NCBI RefSeq assembly: GCF_004135935.1
Contig: NZ_CP025086.1
Location: forward strand, 1,488,001-1,552,000
Origin: Methylovirgula ligni
Lineage (GTDB): Bacteria > Pseudomonadota > Alphaproteobacteria > Rhizobiales > Beijerinckiaceae
Length of the DNA stretch: 64,000 nucleotides
Direction of reading: 5' to 3'
Positions 17,471 to 26,996 of the stretch are shown here, piece by piece. The notes below the pieces were generated by a model. The model was not told where the DNA came from, ran no database searches, and worked only from the letters and a program-made list of their open reading frames with translations. The translations under genes were made by a program, and so were the position numbers. The stretch's first letter is position 1. Each line of letters begins with the position of its first letter.

Positions 17471-19843
17471 GTGGAACAACTGGCGGTGGGACCATACCGG
17501 AAGCAGGCGGAGCAACCGTTGACACAAGCCGAGCTTTTGCGGGCCGGCATGTGGACCGAGCTGTTGACTCATGTCGGTCGCGGTCGCGGGTCCGAAAGCA
17601 CTGCGCTCAAACGGCTGCACCGGGCGATCGCTTTGGCCAATCTGGGGCGGGTCGACGAAGCCTTGGAGGATTTATCGCACGATGTTTTGGTAGATCCCGC
17701 GCAGCGCAAGCTCTTTCGCCAGCTTGCTGTCCAAGCCGCGGCACGTGGCGGGCGTCTCGGCGACGCTGTCCGCCTCGCTGGGTTTCTCGCCGGAGCGGAA
17801 CCGAAGTCGGCGGAGGATATCGCCCTGTTCGGGAATTTTCTTATTCGTAGCGGTCGCCCGCAGGAAGGAGCGCTCGAGCTTGAAACCGCCGGCCGGTTAC
17901 GTCCGGACGACGTGGATATTGCCTGCCGGCGCATCCGCGCTCAGATCGGGATCGCTGCCTTCGCACAGGCGGCTCAACTTGCGCGCCAATATGTCAGTCA
18001 CGCACCGCGTATGCCGCAGCTTGCAAAACAATGCTTGCTAGCACTGACTCGCGAGAAAGATCCTCTCGTCAGCGATCTTTTGAGTGAAATGGAGCAATGG
18101 GCGACGCTTCCGTCAGACCTGGCCGTTACGGCAGCAAAATCTGCGATGGAGTTTTCGCTTCCGCGACTGGCGATCATTTTCGCGGAAAAGGCAACGGGAC
18201 TTGGCGAGCTTTCGTCAGATCTCCATCTGATCAAAGCGCAGGCGCATCTTTCACTGCACGAGGCCCTATCGGCGCGTGACCAGATCGAAGCTGTGGTGCG
18301 CCTCAAGCCAGAGGATTTGAAGCTCGCTGCGGAATGCATCAGCCTGTGCTTGCGGGCGGGCATGGCCGACGAAGCGGCGGCCTTGGCGCGGCGTTATGTA
18401 AAACGCTGTTATGAGAATCCGCGGCTGTTGGAGTTGAGCATGCTGGCGCTGGCGCGGGCCGGCGATGCGGCGGCGGCAGAGATCATTTTTCATATGGCCG
18501 GCTCGGGTACGCTGACCGCATCACGCGCTCTGCTCGCGGCGCGCTATTTTATCCGGCTGAAGCGATTTCAGGATGCGATCACGATTTGTCGTCAGACGAT
18601 TGACGCCGGTCACGTCTCCGCCCGGTTACATTTGGCTTTGGCGCAAGCGCTTATCTTGTCAGGCGAATCGTTTGAGCGCGCCGTTGAGCAGCTTGAAGCC
18701 GCGCGCGATTTGGAGCCTGACGATCCGGCGGTGTTGAAAATCCTCGGAAGGCTCAAGCTCGGCTTGGGGCGCTTCGAGGATGCGGCCGAAATATTGAAGG
18801 AGGTGGTCGATCTCGCGCCCGGAGGCCGCAACATTTTTCTTCTGGCGCGTGCGCTTAGGTTTTCGCGCCGCTATCAGGAAGCGGCAGACGTCCTGTTAAG
18901 TCGGAACGATGATCTTGGCGTCACGAAGAACTGGCGTCGGCAGGCGACCGCAGCTTTGCTGCACGCAGGGCGCGAAGACGAAGCCGCATCGCTTTATTCC
19001 GACCTGATCGAATTGCGCAGCGCGCGACTCGCGACGGATTTCCGTTCGCATCTCCAGAATCTTCCTGAACTTCAGGAGGAGGACAAGATCCCGGAAGCCC
19101 GCATCGATTGGGCTTGGAATACGACCTGTCGTCTGGCCGGTGCGCCACCCGCGGAGGGCCAGGCTGCGTGGGAAGAGAAGGCGCGCTGGGGCTTCCGGGC
19201 CGATCGCGCGATCCTCGATTGGCTGGAGTGCCGGCCGGAGCGGGTCGGAGAAATACTCGACTTCCTCCCCAACACGCGCGAGGAAGTTAAGCCGCTTCTG
19301 CAATTGCTCGATGCGAAAAAAGGCGCGCTGGTCGCGGGCGCGCATATCGGCCCGATGTATGCGGGTCCGATCATGATGTACGCCGGTGGCGTGCCGTTCA
19401 AGGTTGTTGCGCAGATGCCGCGGATCTCCGCAGCAGCCTATTCATCGCGGCTTATTTCCACCTGCGACAAGACGGAACTCGATGTCGCCAAGGAGATCGT
19501 CTCGGCGCTCAACAAGGGCATGGCGGTGCTGATGACGGTCGATGCGGCCATGAGCCCCGCGTCTCCCCGCGTCTCCTGGGAAGGTGTCTCGGTGGGCTAT
19601 TCGGATTTTGCTCCCGCGCTTGTCTATCGCAAACGTGTTCCTTCGATTTTCGCCTGTTCCTATTGGAAGGACGGAACCATCCATTTCGGCCACTCGCATC
19701 TGCCTTCGCCAGGAGAGGACGAGACGCAGGAAAGCTTCCTTGCGCGGTGGCGCGATGCCTATTTCGCGGAACTGAGCGCCTATTTCAAATACGGCGCGGA
19801 GAATCTCAGGCTTGCGGAAGGTGTGTGGCGCTACGTGAACTGA
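17471..19843 (+). CDS. TPR-like protein fused to an acyltransferase-like C-terminal domain
   Basis: The 790-residue protein starts at GTG 17471, four bases after the previous stop. Residues 1-560 are a long TPR-like superhelix (VEQLEAARDLEPDDPAVLKILGRLKLG and similar). Residues 600-790 resemble the LpxL/LPLAT acyltransferases: a hydrophobic strand into GAHIGPMYAGP, a G-MAVLMTVDAA strand, a FAPALVYRKRVPSIFACSYW segment and an ARWRDAYFAEL segment near the end. In LpxL the key motif is H-x4-D/E; here His625 is followed by I-G-P-M-Y, so the acidic residue is absent. It may be an acyltransferase with an altered active site, or a divergent family in capsule lipid or sugar modification. Confidence 0.65.
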   Translation: MEQLAVGPYRKQAEQPLTQAELLRAGMWTELLTHVGRGRGSESTALKRLHRAIALANLGRVDEALEDLSHDVLVDPAQRKLFRQLAVQAAARGGRLGDAVRLAGFLAGAEPKSAEDIALFGNFLIRSGRPQEGALELETAGRLRPDDVDIACRRIRAQIGIAAFAQAAQLARQYVSHAPRMPQLAKQCLLALTREKDPLVSDLLSEMEQWATLPSDLAVTAAKSAMEFSLPRLAIIFAEKATGLGELSSDLHLIKAQAHLSLHEALSARDQIEAVVRLKPEDLKLAAECISLCLRAGMADEAAALARRYVKRCYENPRLLELSMLALARAGDAAAAEIIFHMAGSGTLTASRALLAARYFIRLKRFQDAITICRQTIDAGHVSARLHLALAQALILSGESFERAVEQLEAARDLEPDDPAVLKILGRLKLGLGRFEDAAEILKEVVDLAPGGRNIFLLARALRFSRRYQEAADVLLSRNDDLGVTKNWRRQATAALLHAGREDEAASLYSDLIELRSARLATDFRSHLQNLPELQEEDKIPEARIDWAWNTTCRLAGAPPAEGQAAWEEKARWGFRADRAILDWLECRPERVGEILDFLPNTREEVKPLLQLLDAKKGALVAGAHIGPMYAGPIMMYAGGVPFKVVAQMPRISAAAYSSRLISTCDKTELDVAKEIVSALNKGMAVLMTVDAAMSPASPRVSWEGVSVGYSDFAPALVYRKRVPSIFACSYWKDGTIHFGHSHLPSPGEDETQESFLARWRDAYFAELSAYFKYGAENLRLAEGVWRYVN

Positions 19844-19901
19844 ACGATCTGACGGAGCGCGCATCAATGAGAAGATATCCTGCGGATTTTTTGAGGGAAA
19901 T

Positions 19902-22900
19902 ATGGGCAATCCACGTGTTCGCGACGCCCCGAAACACGAGAGATCCGGCGCGGATGTGTCGTTGCTTTATCGACGCGGAAAGGACGCCTATCAAAAAGGA
20001 CTTTACTCCCAGGCTGGGCGCGAATTTCGAGAACTTCTGCGAACAGCGCCGCATAACGGCGGCGCCTGGTACTATCTTGGCCGCATCCATTTCGAGCAGC
20101 GCGATATAGGAACCGCAATTTTTGCATTTCGGAAGGCGGCGATCTTCTCGCCGGACAATCCAAACGCATCAAACTGGCTCGCGCGCGCCGAAATGCGTGC
20201 GGCGCATGCAGGTCTCTCGCCTTCGGTCGACGCGATCCCCGCCGAAATCCGCACGCTTGCACAAAGCACGCTTACGGATGTCGCGGAATTGGATATGACC
20301 GCACGTTATAAGATCGCGCGGGATCTATCAGAGATAGCGTCGCCCGAGATCAAAGAAGCTCCTCCGAAAAAAGCGAGGCAGCGACTCCCCAAGCGCCAGA
20401 TTGGCGTTTCTGCCAAGGTTCAGGAAGAGAAGAAAAGGCCGGGCGAACCGAAGAAAAGAAGAGCGGTTGGCGATCTGGCTCGCTTCGCCGCGTCGGCGCG
20501 CAAGAAAAAGCCGTCGATCAATGCGCTTGGGATTTATGCGCACGAGCTGCTGGATGCGGTGCTTGCGTCTGCGGCCGAAGCACGCGCGTCACTCGGCGAG
20601 CTTGATACCGAGCAGCATCTCGGGTTCGCGGACCACTTGGCGGAAAAAGGAAAAATCGCGGAAGCAGCGGTTTTATATCGCGCATTGTTCCTTTTGACGA
20701 GGAACAGGGATTTTTGCCGCCGCCTAGTATCCTTCCTGTCGGAGCAAGGGCGCCCGATCGAAGCGCTTCGTTTCCTCAGAGAGATACAAAACGCTTACCC
20801 CGCCCAATATTGGATTTATGTGCTGCTGGCGGATTTTTTCGTGGGCGTGCGGAAAATCAAGGCCGCGGAGGGCGCTTTGCGTGCCGGCTTAAAAAATCTG
20901 CCGGAAGAGCCGCGATTGCTATCGCGCTTGGCGCGCCTTTTGGCCAATGAACGAAAGTGGGATGAGGCGATAAACATCTGGCGGGAAGTGGTTTACGCCA
21001 ATAATGATCGACGGCAAGCGTTTCAGGAAATTGCCGGCTGCTATCGCAAGGCCGGGAATTACGAGCGAGCGATCTTCGAATATCGAGGCGCGCTCCGGGA
21101 AGATGCGACAAATGAGAAGCTTTACCGTGGGCTTTCGGTCGCACTTCGGCAAAGCGGCCGCGGCGACGAAGCTGTAGCGACGCTGCGGGAGGCGATTCGC
21201 GTCTCGCCGCATAGTCTCGCGGCTTGGGGGGAGCTGATCTATTGCCTCGCCCGCCTGGAGCAGATCGGGGACGCGCGCGAGACCCTGGCCGCCGCGCGCG
21301 ATCGCTACGGCAGCGAACCGAAGTCGCTTTCTGTCCTTGCTCGCGCTGCGGAGCGCGCATTGCTTGACGACGAAGCCGAATCCATGTTGAGCGACACGCG
21401 CCTTGATACCGACGGGCGGCTTGAGGCACGGCGCGAGCTCGGCCGTTTCTATCTGCGGCAGGGACGCGTAAGCGATGCCGATAGTGTTCTTCGCGCTCTT
21501 GCTGGCAAGGCGTCGTGCCAAAACTCGCTCGATGAGGAATTCCGGCAGATTGATCAAATCCGCGAAGTCCTCGAGATCGGGGATGCTGGCGAGACATGCG
21601 AAATAAAAATTCCGGAGGATGGAATCTCGCATATCACGCAGCGGCGTCGGTTTTACCGGCAGACGCCCTGCGTTCCCGGCCGGGTCGCGATTGTTTCGAC
21701 CAATCTCGCGGCCGGCGGCGCCGAGCGTCAGGCGACATTAACGGCGAGTTGTCTTTCGCGGCTCGATGCGGAGGTGGAAAGCGTCTCCTTTCATACTTTA
21801 TCTCTGAGGCGCGGTGCCCGTAATGATTTTTATCTCAGCACGCTGCGGGATTCGGGGATCGTTGTCACACGGAGCCCCGCGGCAGAGCTGGGTTATTTCG
21901 CCTCGCATCCACGCATAGAGCCTCATATCAGGCTATTGCGTCTCCTCCCGGAGGATTTAGCGGTCGCTACGGCAACTTGGCTGATCGATTTCGAAGAACG
22001 CCGTCCCGAGGTTGTGCATACGTGGCAGGATTTTGCATCCATGGGGGGAACTCTTGCCGCAATACTCGCGGGGGTCCCGCGAATCGTCATTTCCACGCGC
22101 AATACGCGACCAGACAATCCCTATCGCCGGCTCAAGCGGTACATGCACCGGGCTTATAGCTGCTTCCTCAACACGGAAGGAATTGTTCTTTCGAACAACA
22201 GCCAAACGGGAGCGACGGATTACGAGCAGTGGCTTGGCCTTGCGCCCGGAAACATAGAGGTTGTTCGCAACGGACTCGACGTTGCGCGTCTCGATCATGA
22301 CAGGGATCTCCTGGCTCCCGAAGAAATCCGCAAACGCCTTAAAATTCCGTCCAATGCAATCATCATCGGCGGGGTATTCCGTCTGTCGGGAGAAAAACGC
22401 CCCATTCTTTGGGTGGAGGCGGCCGCCCTGATCGCGAAGCGATTCTCCAACGCGCATTTTGTGATCTGCGGCGATGGCACAATGCGCAGGGAAGTTATCG
22501 AACGGGCCACGGATCTCGGCATTGAGGGGCGCGTTCACCTTGCCGGCGTGCAATCGCCTATTGCGCCCTGGTATCGGGCGATGGATCTTTTCCTCCTGGC
22601 CTCACGTAAGGAGGGCATGCCCAATGTGCTGCTTGAAGCTCAATGCCTTGGGATTCCCGTCGTTTCCGCGGATGTCGGCGGCGTTCGTGAAGTCCTGGAG
22701 CAGGGCGTAACCGGATGGGCAATTCCTGATGCCGATGCCTTGTCGCTTGCAGAGCGCGTGAACTGGTGTCTCGACCATCCGGAATGGCTACATCATGCGC
22801 GGCACGCTGGCAGCGAACTCGTCAGAGGATCGTTCAGTGTTGATTCGATGATCAAGCGGACTCTAAGCCTTTATCGCTTATCCCCTTTGGTGGAACACCA

Positions 22901-22922
22901 AACAGTAAACGCCGACGTGTGA
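19902..22922 (+). CDS. TPR / glycosyltransferase family 4 fusion protein C
   Basis: This 1006-residue protein is the largest of the three paralogous fusions. Residues 1-570 are TPR-like repeats interrupted by a Lys/Arg-rich linker near 150-200 (KKARQRLPKRQ, EEKKRPGEPKKRR). From about residue 590 a GT4 domain follows: VAIVSTNLAAGGAERQATL, VVHTWQDFASMGG, GVPRIVISTRNTRP, NNSQTGATDYEQWLG, VVRNGLDV, FRLSGEKRPILW, CGDGTMRR and the E-x7-E motif EGMPNVLLEAQ. GAGGG precedes ATG 19902. It should act at the cytosolic membrane face in polymer assembly. The basic linker could contact phospholipid headgroups or a partner enzyme. Confidence 0.86.
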   Translation: MGNPRVRDAPKHERSGADVSLLYRRGKDAYQKGLYSQAGREFRELLRTAPHNGGAWYYLGRIHFEQRDIGTAIFAFRKAAIFSPDNPNASNWLARAEMRAAHAGLSPSVDAIPAEIRTLAQSTLTDVAELDMTARYKIARDLSEIASPEIKEAPPKKARQRLPKRQIGVSAKVQEEKKRPGEPKKRRAVGDLARFAASARKKKPSINALGIYAHELLDAVLASAAEARASLGELDTEQHLGFADHLAEKGKIAEAAVLYRALFLLTRNRDFCRRLVSFLSEQGRPIEALRFLREIQNAYPAQYWIYVLLADFFVGVRKIKAAEGALRAGLKNLPEEPRLLSRLARLLANERKWDEAINIWREVVYANNDRRQAFQEIAGCYRKAGNYERAIFEYRGALREDATNEKLYRGLSVALRQSGRGDEAVATLREAIRVSPHSLAAWGELIYCLARLEQIGDARETLAAARDRYGSEPKSLSVLARAAERALLDDEAESMLSDTRLDTDGRLEARRELGRFYLRQGRVSDADSVLRALAGKASCQNSLDEEFRQIDQIREVLEIGDAGETCEIKIPEDGISHITQRRRFYRQTPCVPGRVAIVSTNLAAGGAERQATLTASCLSRLDAEVESVSFHTLSLRRGARNDFYLSTLRDSGIVVTRSPAAELGYFASHPRIEPHIRLLRLLPEDLAVATATWLIDFEERRPEVVHTWQDFASMGGTLAAILAGVPRIVISTRNTRPDNPYRRLKRYMHRAYSCFLNTEGIVLSNNSQTGATDYEQWLGLAPGNIEVVRNGLDVARLDHDRDLLAPEEIRKRLKIPSNAIIIGGVFRLSGEKRPILWVEAAALIAKRFSNAHFVICGDGTMRREVIERATDLGIEGRVHLAGVQSPIAPWYRAMDLFLLASRKEGMPNVLLEAQCLGIPVVSADVGGVREVLEQGVTGWAIPDADALSLAERVNWCLDHPEWLHHARHAGSELVRGSFSVDSMIKRTLSLYRLSPLVEHQTVNADV

Positions 22923-23464
22923 TGTGTCCGCGCTGTTTCGTTCGCTGTGCAATTGAGCAGCGTGCATGTGAATAGATCGGCTGGCGTTCATTTTCGTGCC
23001 ACCGGCATGACGCATAGAATTTGATTCGTACTGCTTGCTAACGCATCGCGATCTTTAGCTGAGCAATGCAACGTATTGGCTTTGACAGCGTGACGAGACG
23101 GATCGGTAAAATTGCGAATCGGATGTTTGATGTGCTGCAGGAAAATGCGTGAAAAATAGAATCAAGCGCGCAGCGCCGCGATGAACGCGAATCCACACCT
23201 GTCTAGTCTGGAACTTGCATCTGCGAAAATTAAAATCGCAACGAGCGACATCGGAAGTTTGTATTGATGAAGCAAAATGATTCATGTGCGTGTTTTGAGT
23301 CGTTCGAAAGATGCGTCTCGTTTAGGTCAAGGCGACCGGAAAATGCCCGAAACATCGCTCTTCTTATATCGACGAGCGCTCACGGAGCTGCTTCGTCGAC
23401 AACTTCACTCTGCGATCCCTTAGCCCACGACATCCGTTGATGTGTCGTCGTCAGGAGTTTATTG
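22923..23464. other. gene-free AT-richer intergenic region
   Basis: About 540 bases lie between two rightward genes. Short frames here have no recognisable content. No tRNA-like cloverleaf, strong terminator or riboswitch fold was recognised. It likely holds the promoter of the TPR gene at 23465, whose AGGAG lies at 23453-23457. Confidence 0.5.
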
Positions 23465-25147
23465 GTGGCACGGAAAAGATTGAGCACCCCTCTCAAAGAA
23501 CGTAGCGCCAAGGCCAAGGAAACGCGGCCTGTTGGCGCGAGCCAGATAGATCCGCGGTCCGAGGCATTGCAAAGCTTGGCAAATGCAAGGTCCGCGTTCG
23601 GTAAGGGCGATCTCCGCGTCGCACTCGACGAAGTCGCGCTTGCCATCGCATCCAATCCGGCGCTGACCGAGGCGCATCAGCTTCGGCTCAAGCTCGGCTC
23701 GCGACTCGACGAAGCCGATCGACTTGCTCTCGCGCGTCATCTGCTGACTGAACCCGAGTCTTACGAAAACGTCGCCTGGGCCGCAGACACTTTTCGCCGT
23801 TTCAAGCAGCTTGACGATGCGCTCGCCGCCTGGCGCAAAGCGCTCGTCCTTCGGCCGAACGACCTTGACGCGCTCCTTGGCGCTGCAGCGATCTCTTTAA
23901 AGTTAAGGCTCTATGCCGATGCGTCGAATTGCGCCGCTAAGGCGATCGGGCACGACGGAACGAATGCGCAGGCATTATTCATCCGTGCCGAAGCGCTTTC
24001 CAAGCTGAAGATTACCGATGAGGCGGAGGCGGCGATCGGCCGTTTAAGCGATATCGATCCATCCGCCGCGTCGCGGTTTGTCCCTTTTCTTGTCTCGAGC
24101 AAAAAATGGGAAACTGCCGCGCGCGTCGTCAGTAGAAGCGAGGGCGACCTCGAGCCGGAACTCGTTTCCACGATTGTCCACGGCCTTAACCGTAATATCA
24201 AGACAGCCCATGAGCAAAATGAATTGGAGCGCGAAGGCCGTGCATGGGCCGCGCTGATATCGCTGGAAAAAGATAACGAGCGCGCCAAGGCAAAGCTTCA
24301 AAAGGTGACATCTGCCCTGATCAAGCAAGGTGGAAACATAATGGTCGCCGGCGACGCCGCTGCGGGAATAGCGCTTCTGGAAACAGCCCGCAATATCGAT
24401 CCGGTGCATCCGGGGCTGCTGCGCAAATTGGCGATCGCCTACGAGAAGAGCGATGACATTGACAAGGCCGCGAGTTGCTGGGTGCTGATCGGTCGATTGA
24501 CGCGCGACCCCGACGCGTGGTTCCGCGTTGTGCGTCTCGTGAAGAAAATGCCGCCGCAGACGTCCCAACTTGGGACACTCCATGATGCTATCGAATATGT
24601 CGGTGAGGACGAGGTTCTCAAGAGCGCCGGAAAATCGATCAGCCGTAAACTGGTCAGACAGGCGCGCGAACTCGTCGATGCCGGTCAGATCGAACAAGCA
24701 GCCCCTATCGCGCAAGGACTGCGAAAGTGGAACTTCGATCCAGACGCACTTCACGCGATCGAAGCGCGGATACGTCGCAGTTTACGGGAGAAAATTCGCG
24801 ACGATGCAGGCCTTCATGTCGATGAGCGTTCAGCGGCATTCGCGAAGATCCTCCATGATCTCGAGCCGGCCAACAAACGTGCTCTGAAACTTCTCGGACG
24901 ATACCAAGCCGACAAGCGGAACTTTTCGACCGCGGCGGAGTATTACGGAAGGTTAGCTGCGTTGCAGCCGGACAGCGAAGCGACATGGAAGCGTCTGGCG
25001 CGCTATGCGGGCCACAACGCCGACGGTCGGGAGCAAGTCGTCAAAGTTGCGGATGAGGTTCTCGCACGGATTCCAGATCACGTCATTGCCATGCGCTTTC
25101 GTGACCAGGCGCGCGAAACTCTGCATCACTTCGGCATCCAGAAATAA
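23465..25147 (+). CDS. TPR repeat protein
   Basis: The protein has 560 residues from GTG 23465 (AGGAG seven bases upstream; TTG 23462 is an alternative). A basic N-terminus of about 30 residues leads into TPR-like repeats: SFGKGDLRVALDEVALAIASNPAL-type helices, ALAAWRKALVLRPNDLDALLGAAAISLKL, IALLETARNIDPVHPGLLRKLAIAYEKSDD and AAEYYGRLAALQPDSEATWKRLARYAG. There is no signal peptide, membrane segment or enzymatic domain. It is a second free-standing TPR scaffold of the locus and resembles the 10401 gene in style. It probably organises the cytosolic polysaccharide-synthesis enzymes, but no partner is identifiable. Confidence 0.78.
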   Translation: MARKRLSTPLKERSAKAKETRPVGASQIDPRSEALQSLANARSAFGKGDLRVALDEVALAIASNPALTEAHQLRLKLGSRLDEADRLALARHLLTEPESYENVAWAADTFRRFKQLDDALAAWRKALVLRPNDLDALLGAAAISLKLRLYADASNCAAKAIGHDGTNAQALFIRAEALSKLKITDEAEAAIGRLSDIDPSAASRFVPFLVSSKKWETAARVVSRSEGDLEPELVSTIVHGLNRNIKTAHEQNELEREGRAWAALISLEKDNERAKAKLQKVTSALIKQGGNIMVAGDAAAGIALLETARNIDPVHPGLLRKLAIAYEKSDDIDKAASCWVLIGRLTRDPDAWFRVVRLVKKMPPQTSQLGTLHDAIEYVGEDEVLKSAGKSISRKLVRQARELVDAGQIEQAAPIAQGLRKWNFDPDALHAIEARIRRSLREKIRDDAGLHVDERSAAFAKILHDLEPANKRALKLLGRYQADKRNFSTAAEYYGRLAALQPDSEATWKRLARYAGHNADGREQVVKVADEVLARIPDHVIAMRFRDQARETLHHFGIQK

Positions 25148-25182
25148 ACACGACCAGGGAGGTTGATAGAATTTAACGCCCG

Positions 25183-25210
25183 ACATGTCGCGGCTGTTGT
25201 TGCGACGTGT
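25183..25210 (+). terminator. candidate hairpin terminator after TPR gene
   Basis: ACATGTCGC pairs with GCGACGTGT across a 10-base loop, giving nine pairs with one G-T wobble, 36 bases after the TPR stop. No clear T-run follows, so termination is only possible. Confidence 0.35.
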
Positions 25211-25450
25211 TCGGCGAAGGCAGACGCGCGTTACTTGGTGTGACCACCATGCGCGCGGCCTCTGCAAAGATTGTTTACAGCGGGGCAGAATAGTGCGGCA
25301 AACAAACAGTTTTTCGTCAGCGAAATCTATATTTCGCTCTCCTCTCGACAGCGAAGCGCGCCGATCGAGGAAAGAGGTCGCGTCACGAAAGAGCGTGCCC
25401 CGGTGTGTTGCGCAGGCTTCCAATCAATGGACGCGCAGTCTGCAACTCAA
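25211..25450. other. intergenic, no gene supported
   Basis: This region lies between the convergent ends of a TPR gene and a small secreted-protein gene. The frames present overlap on both strands and show no conserved-looking content. Confidence 0.4.
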
Positions 25451-25726
25451 TCAATTGCTATTGGAGTCGTTCGTGCTAGGCGCGTTTCCTATCGGCTGCC
25501 CGATCGTCGATCCAATCGTCGATCCCATGTTGGAGACGGGCCCTTGCTGGGGCGGCGCGCCGCCAGGAAAAGCCGCAAGCGGCGCGGTGGCTCCGGAGAG
25601 GGGGGTAATTCCGGTGTTCTGGTTGTGTCGTGCCGCTGGCGAGTTGACTTCTTGGGCCAGCGCGACCGCTGGAGTAACGATGCCAAGAAGCAGTGCTCCA
25701 ATCAGGGTCGATAATTTCCCGGGCAT
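25451..25726 (-). CDS. small secreted Gly/Pro/Asn-rich protein
   Basis: The 91-residue product begins MPGKLSTLIGALLLGIVTPAVALA, a clear signal peptide with predicted cleavage after ALA. The mature part of about 67 residues has low complexity and contains GSTIGSTIG, encoded by two 12-bp near-identical units at 25503-25526. AAGGA lies seven bases before ATG 25726. The mature part has no cysteines. I do not recognise a family; a periplasmic or extracellular structural peptide is the most that can be said. It is divergent from the uronate epimerase gene. Confidence 0.6.
   Translation of the reverse strand: MPGKLSTLIGALLLGIVTPAVALAQEVNSPAARHNQNTGITPLSGATAPLAAFPGGAPPQQGPVSNMGSTIGSTIGQPIGNAPSTNDSNSN
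25503..25526. repeat. 12-bp tandem repeat, two copies
   Basis: ATCGTCGATCCA is followed directly by ATCGTCGATCCC. It lies in frame within the small secreted protein gene and encodes the doubled GSTI segment. Confidence 0.7.
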
Positions 25727-25897
25727 TGTATCATCCTTATTGGTGAGCTTTGGCCTCCGCGCGCGACATTCCGCCACCTATATTGGAATGCGGCAACGAA
25801 ACTCGCTTGCCTTCGCATATCCTAGAGCCAAATACCACGCCGTCCAGTGCGTTCGTCTGATGTGCTTGCGCGCCATCGTTACGCGGCGAGGTGGCCT

Positions 25898-26929
25898 GTG
25901 CGCATATTGATCACCGGAACGGCAGGTTTCATCGGTTTTCACCTGGCGCGCCGTCTGCTTTCAGAGAAGCATGTCGTCGTTGGGATCGATGGCCTCACGC
26001 CTTATTACGACGTATCGCTGAAGCGCAAGCGTCATAATATCCTGTTGTCGGAAAGCTCACGCTTTACCGCTCATATTGTGATGCTCGAAGATGCGAATGC
26101 GCTCGAAAGAGCCATTGGAGACGACAAGTTCGATGTGATCATTCACCTCGCTGCGCAGGCAGGCGTACGTTACAGTCTTGAGAACCCCCGCGCCTATGTT
26201 GACGCAAATCTCGTCGGCACCTTCAACATATTGGAGTTGGCGCGCAAGCTTCAGCCAAAGCACGTACTTCTGGCCTCGACGAGTTCGGTCTATGGGGCCA
26301 ACTTTAAGATGCCCTTTTCCGAGACCGATCGTACGGATCATCCACTTACTCTTTATGCTGCCACGAAAAAAGCGACTGAGGATATGGCGCATTCTTCGGC
26401 GCATATCTGGCGCGTTCCGATCACCGCGATGCGCTTTTTTACGGTCTATGGTCCATGGGGCCGTCCAGACATGGCCTTGTTTAAATTCGTCAAGAATACG
26501 ATCGAACGAAAGCCAATCGAGGTTTTCAATCATGGCTTCATGAAGCGCGACTTCACCTATGTTGGGGACATCGTCGAATCCATCGTGCGTCTCTTGCCGT
26601 GCATTCCTGTGGAGGGCGAGCCCATCGACGCGCAGGATTCTCTGTCGCCGGTTGCGCCTTACAGGGTCGTCAATATCGGTGGTGGAACGTCGGTCGAGCT
26701 GACTGACCTCATCGACGCGGTCGAGTCGAGTGTCGGGATTCCGGTCGAAAGAAAAATGCTCGACATGCAGCCTGGCGACGTTCCCGCGACTTGGGCATCG
26801 CCGGCATTGTTGCAGGAGCTCACCGGCTTTACGCCGTCTGTCAAGCTGCGCGACGGCGTCGCGACATTCGTCGAATGGTATCGAGACTATTATCGCGAGC
26901 CCGAGGAAATGCGTGCCGCAGGCGAATGA
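25898..26929 (+). CDS. UDP-glucuronate 4-epimerase (SDR family)
   Basis: The 343-residue protein starts at GTG 25898 (GAGGTGG upstream) with VRILITGTAGFIG, a Rossmann NAD site. It has TPYYDVSLKRKR, diagnostic of UDP-glucuronate epimerases of the LpsL/GAE group, then the Ser plus YxxxK pair in SVYG and YAATKKATE. RFFTVYGPWGRPDMALFKF is near-invariant in this group. The enzyme interconverts UDP-glucuronate and UDP-galacturonate in the cytosol. The adjacent ugd supplies its substrate. Together with the PL1 lyase at 1337 it points to galacturonate in the polymer. A start at 25847 would add 17 residues outside the domain. Confidence 0.9.
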   Translation: MRILITGTAGFIGFHLARRLLSEKHVVVGIDGLTPYYDVSLKRKRHNILLSESSRFTAHIVMLEDANALERAIGDDKFDVIIHLAAQAGVRYSLENPRAYVDANLVGTFNILELARKLQPKHVLLASTSSVYGANFKMPFSETDRTDHPLTLYAATKKATEDMAHSSAHIWRVPITAMRFFTVYGPWGRPDMALFKFVKNTIERKPIEVFNHGFMKRDFTYVGDIVESIVRLLPCIPVEGEPIDAQDSLSPVAPYRVVNIGGGTSVELTDLIDAVESSVGIPVERKMLDMQPGDVPATWASPALLQELTGFTPSVKLRDGVATFVEWYRDYYREPEEMRAAGE

Positions 26930-26996
26930 GGGCATCGCAGTCGAAAGCAAGCCGGCGATGTCAACTTTTGTCAGTTTGACGCTTTAGGAGCGGAAA

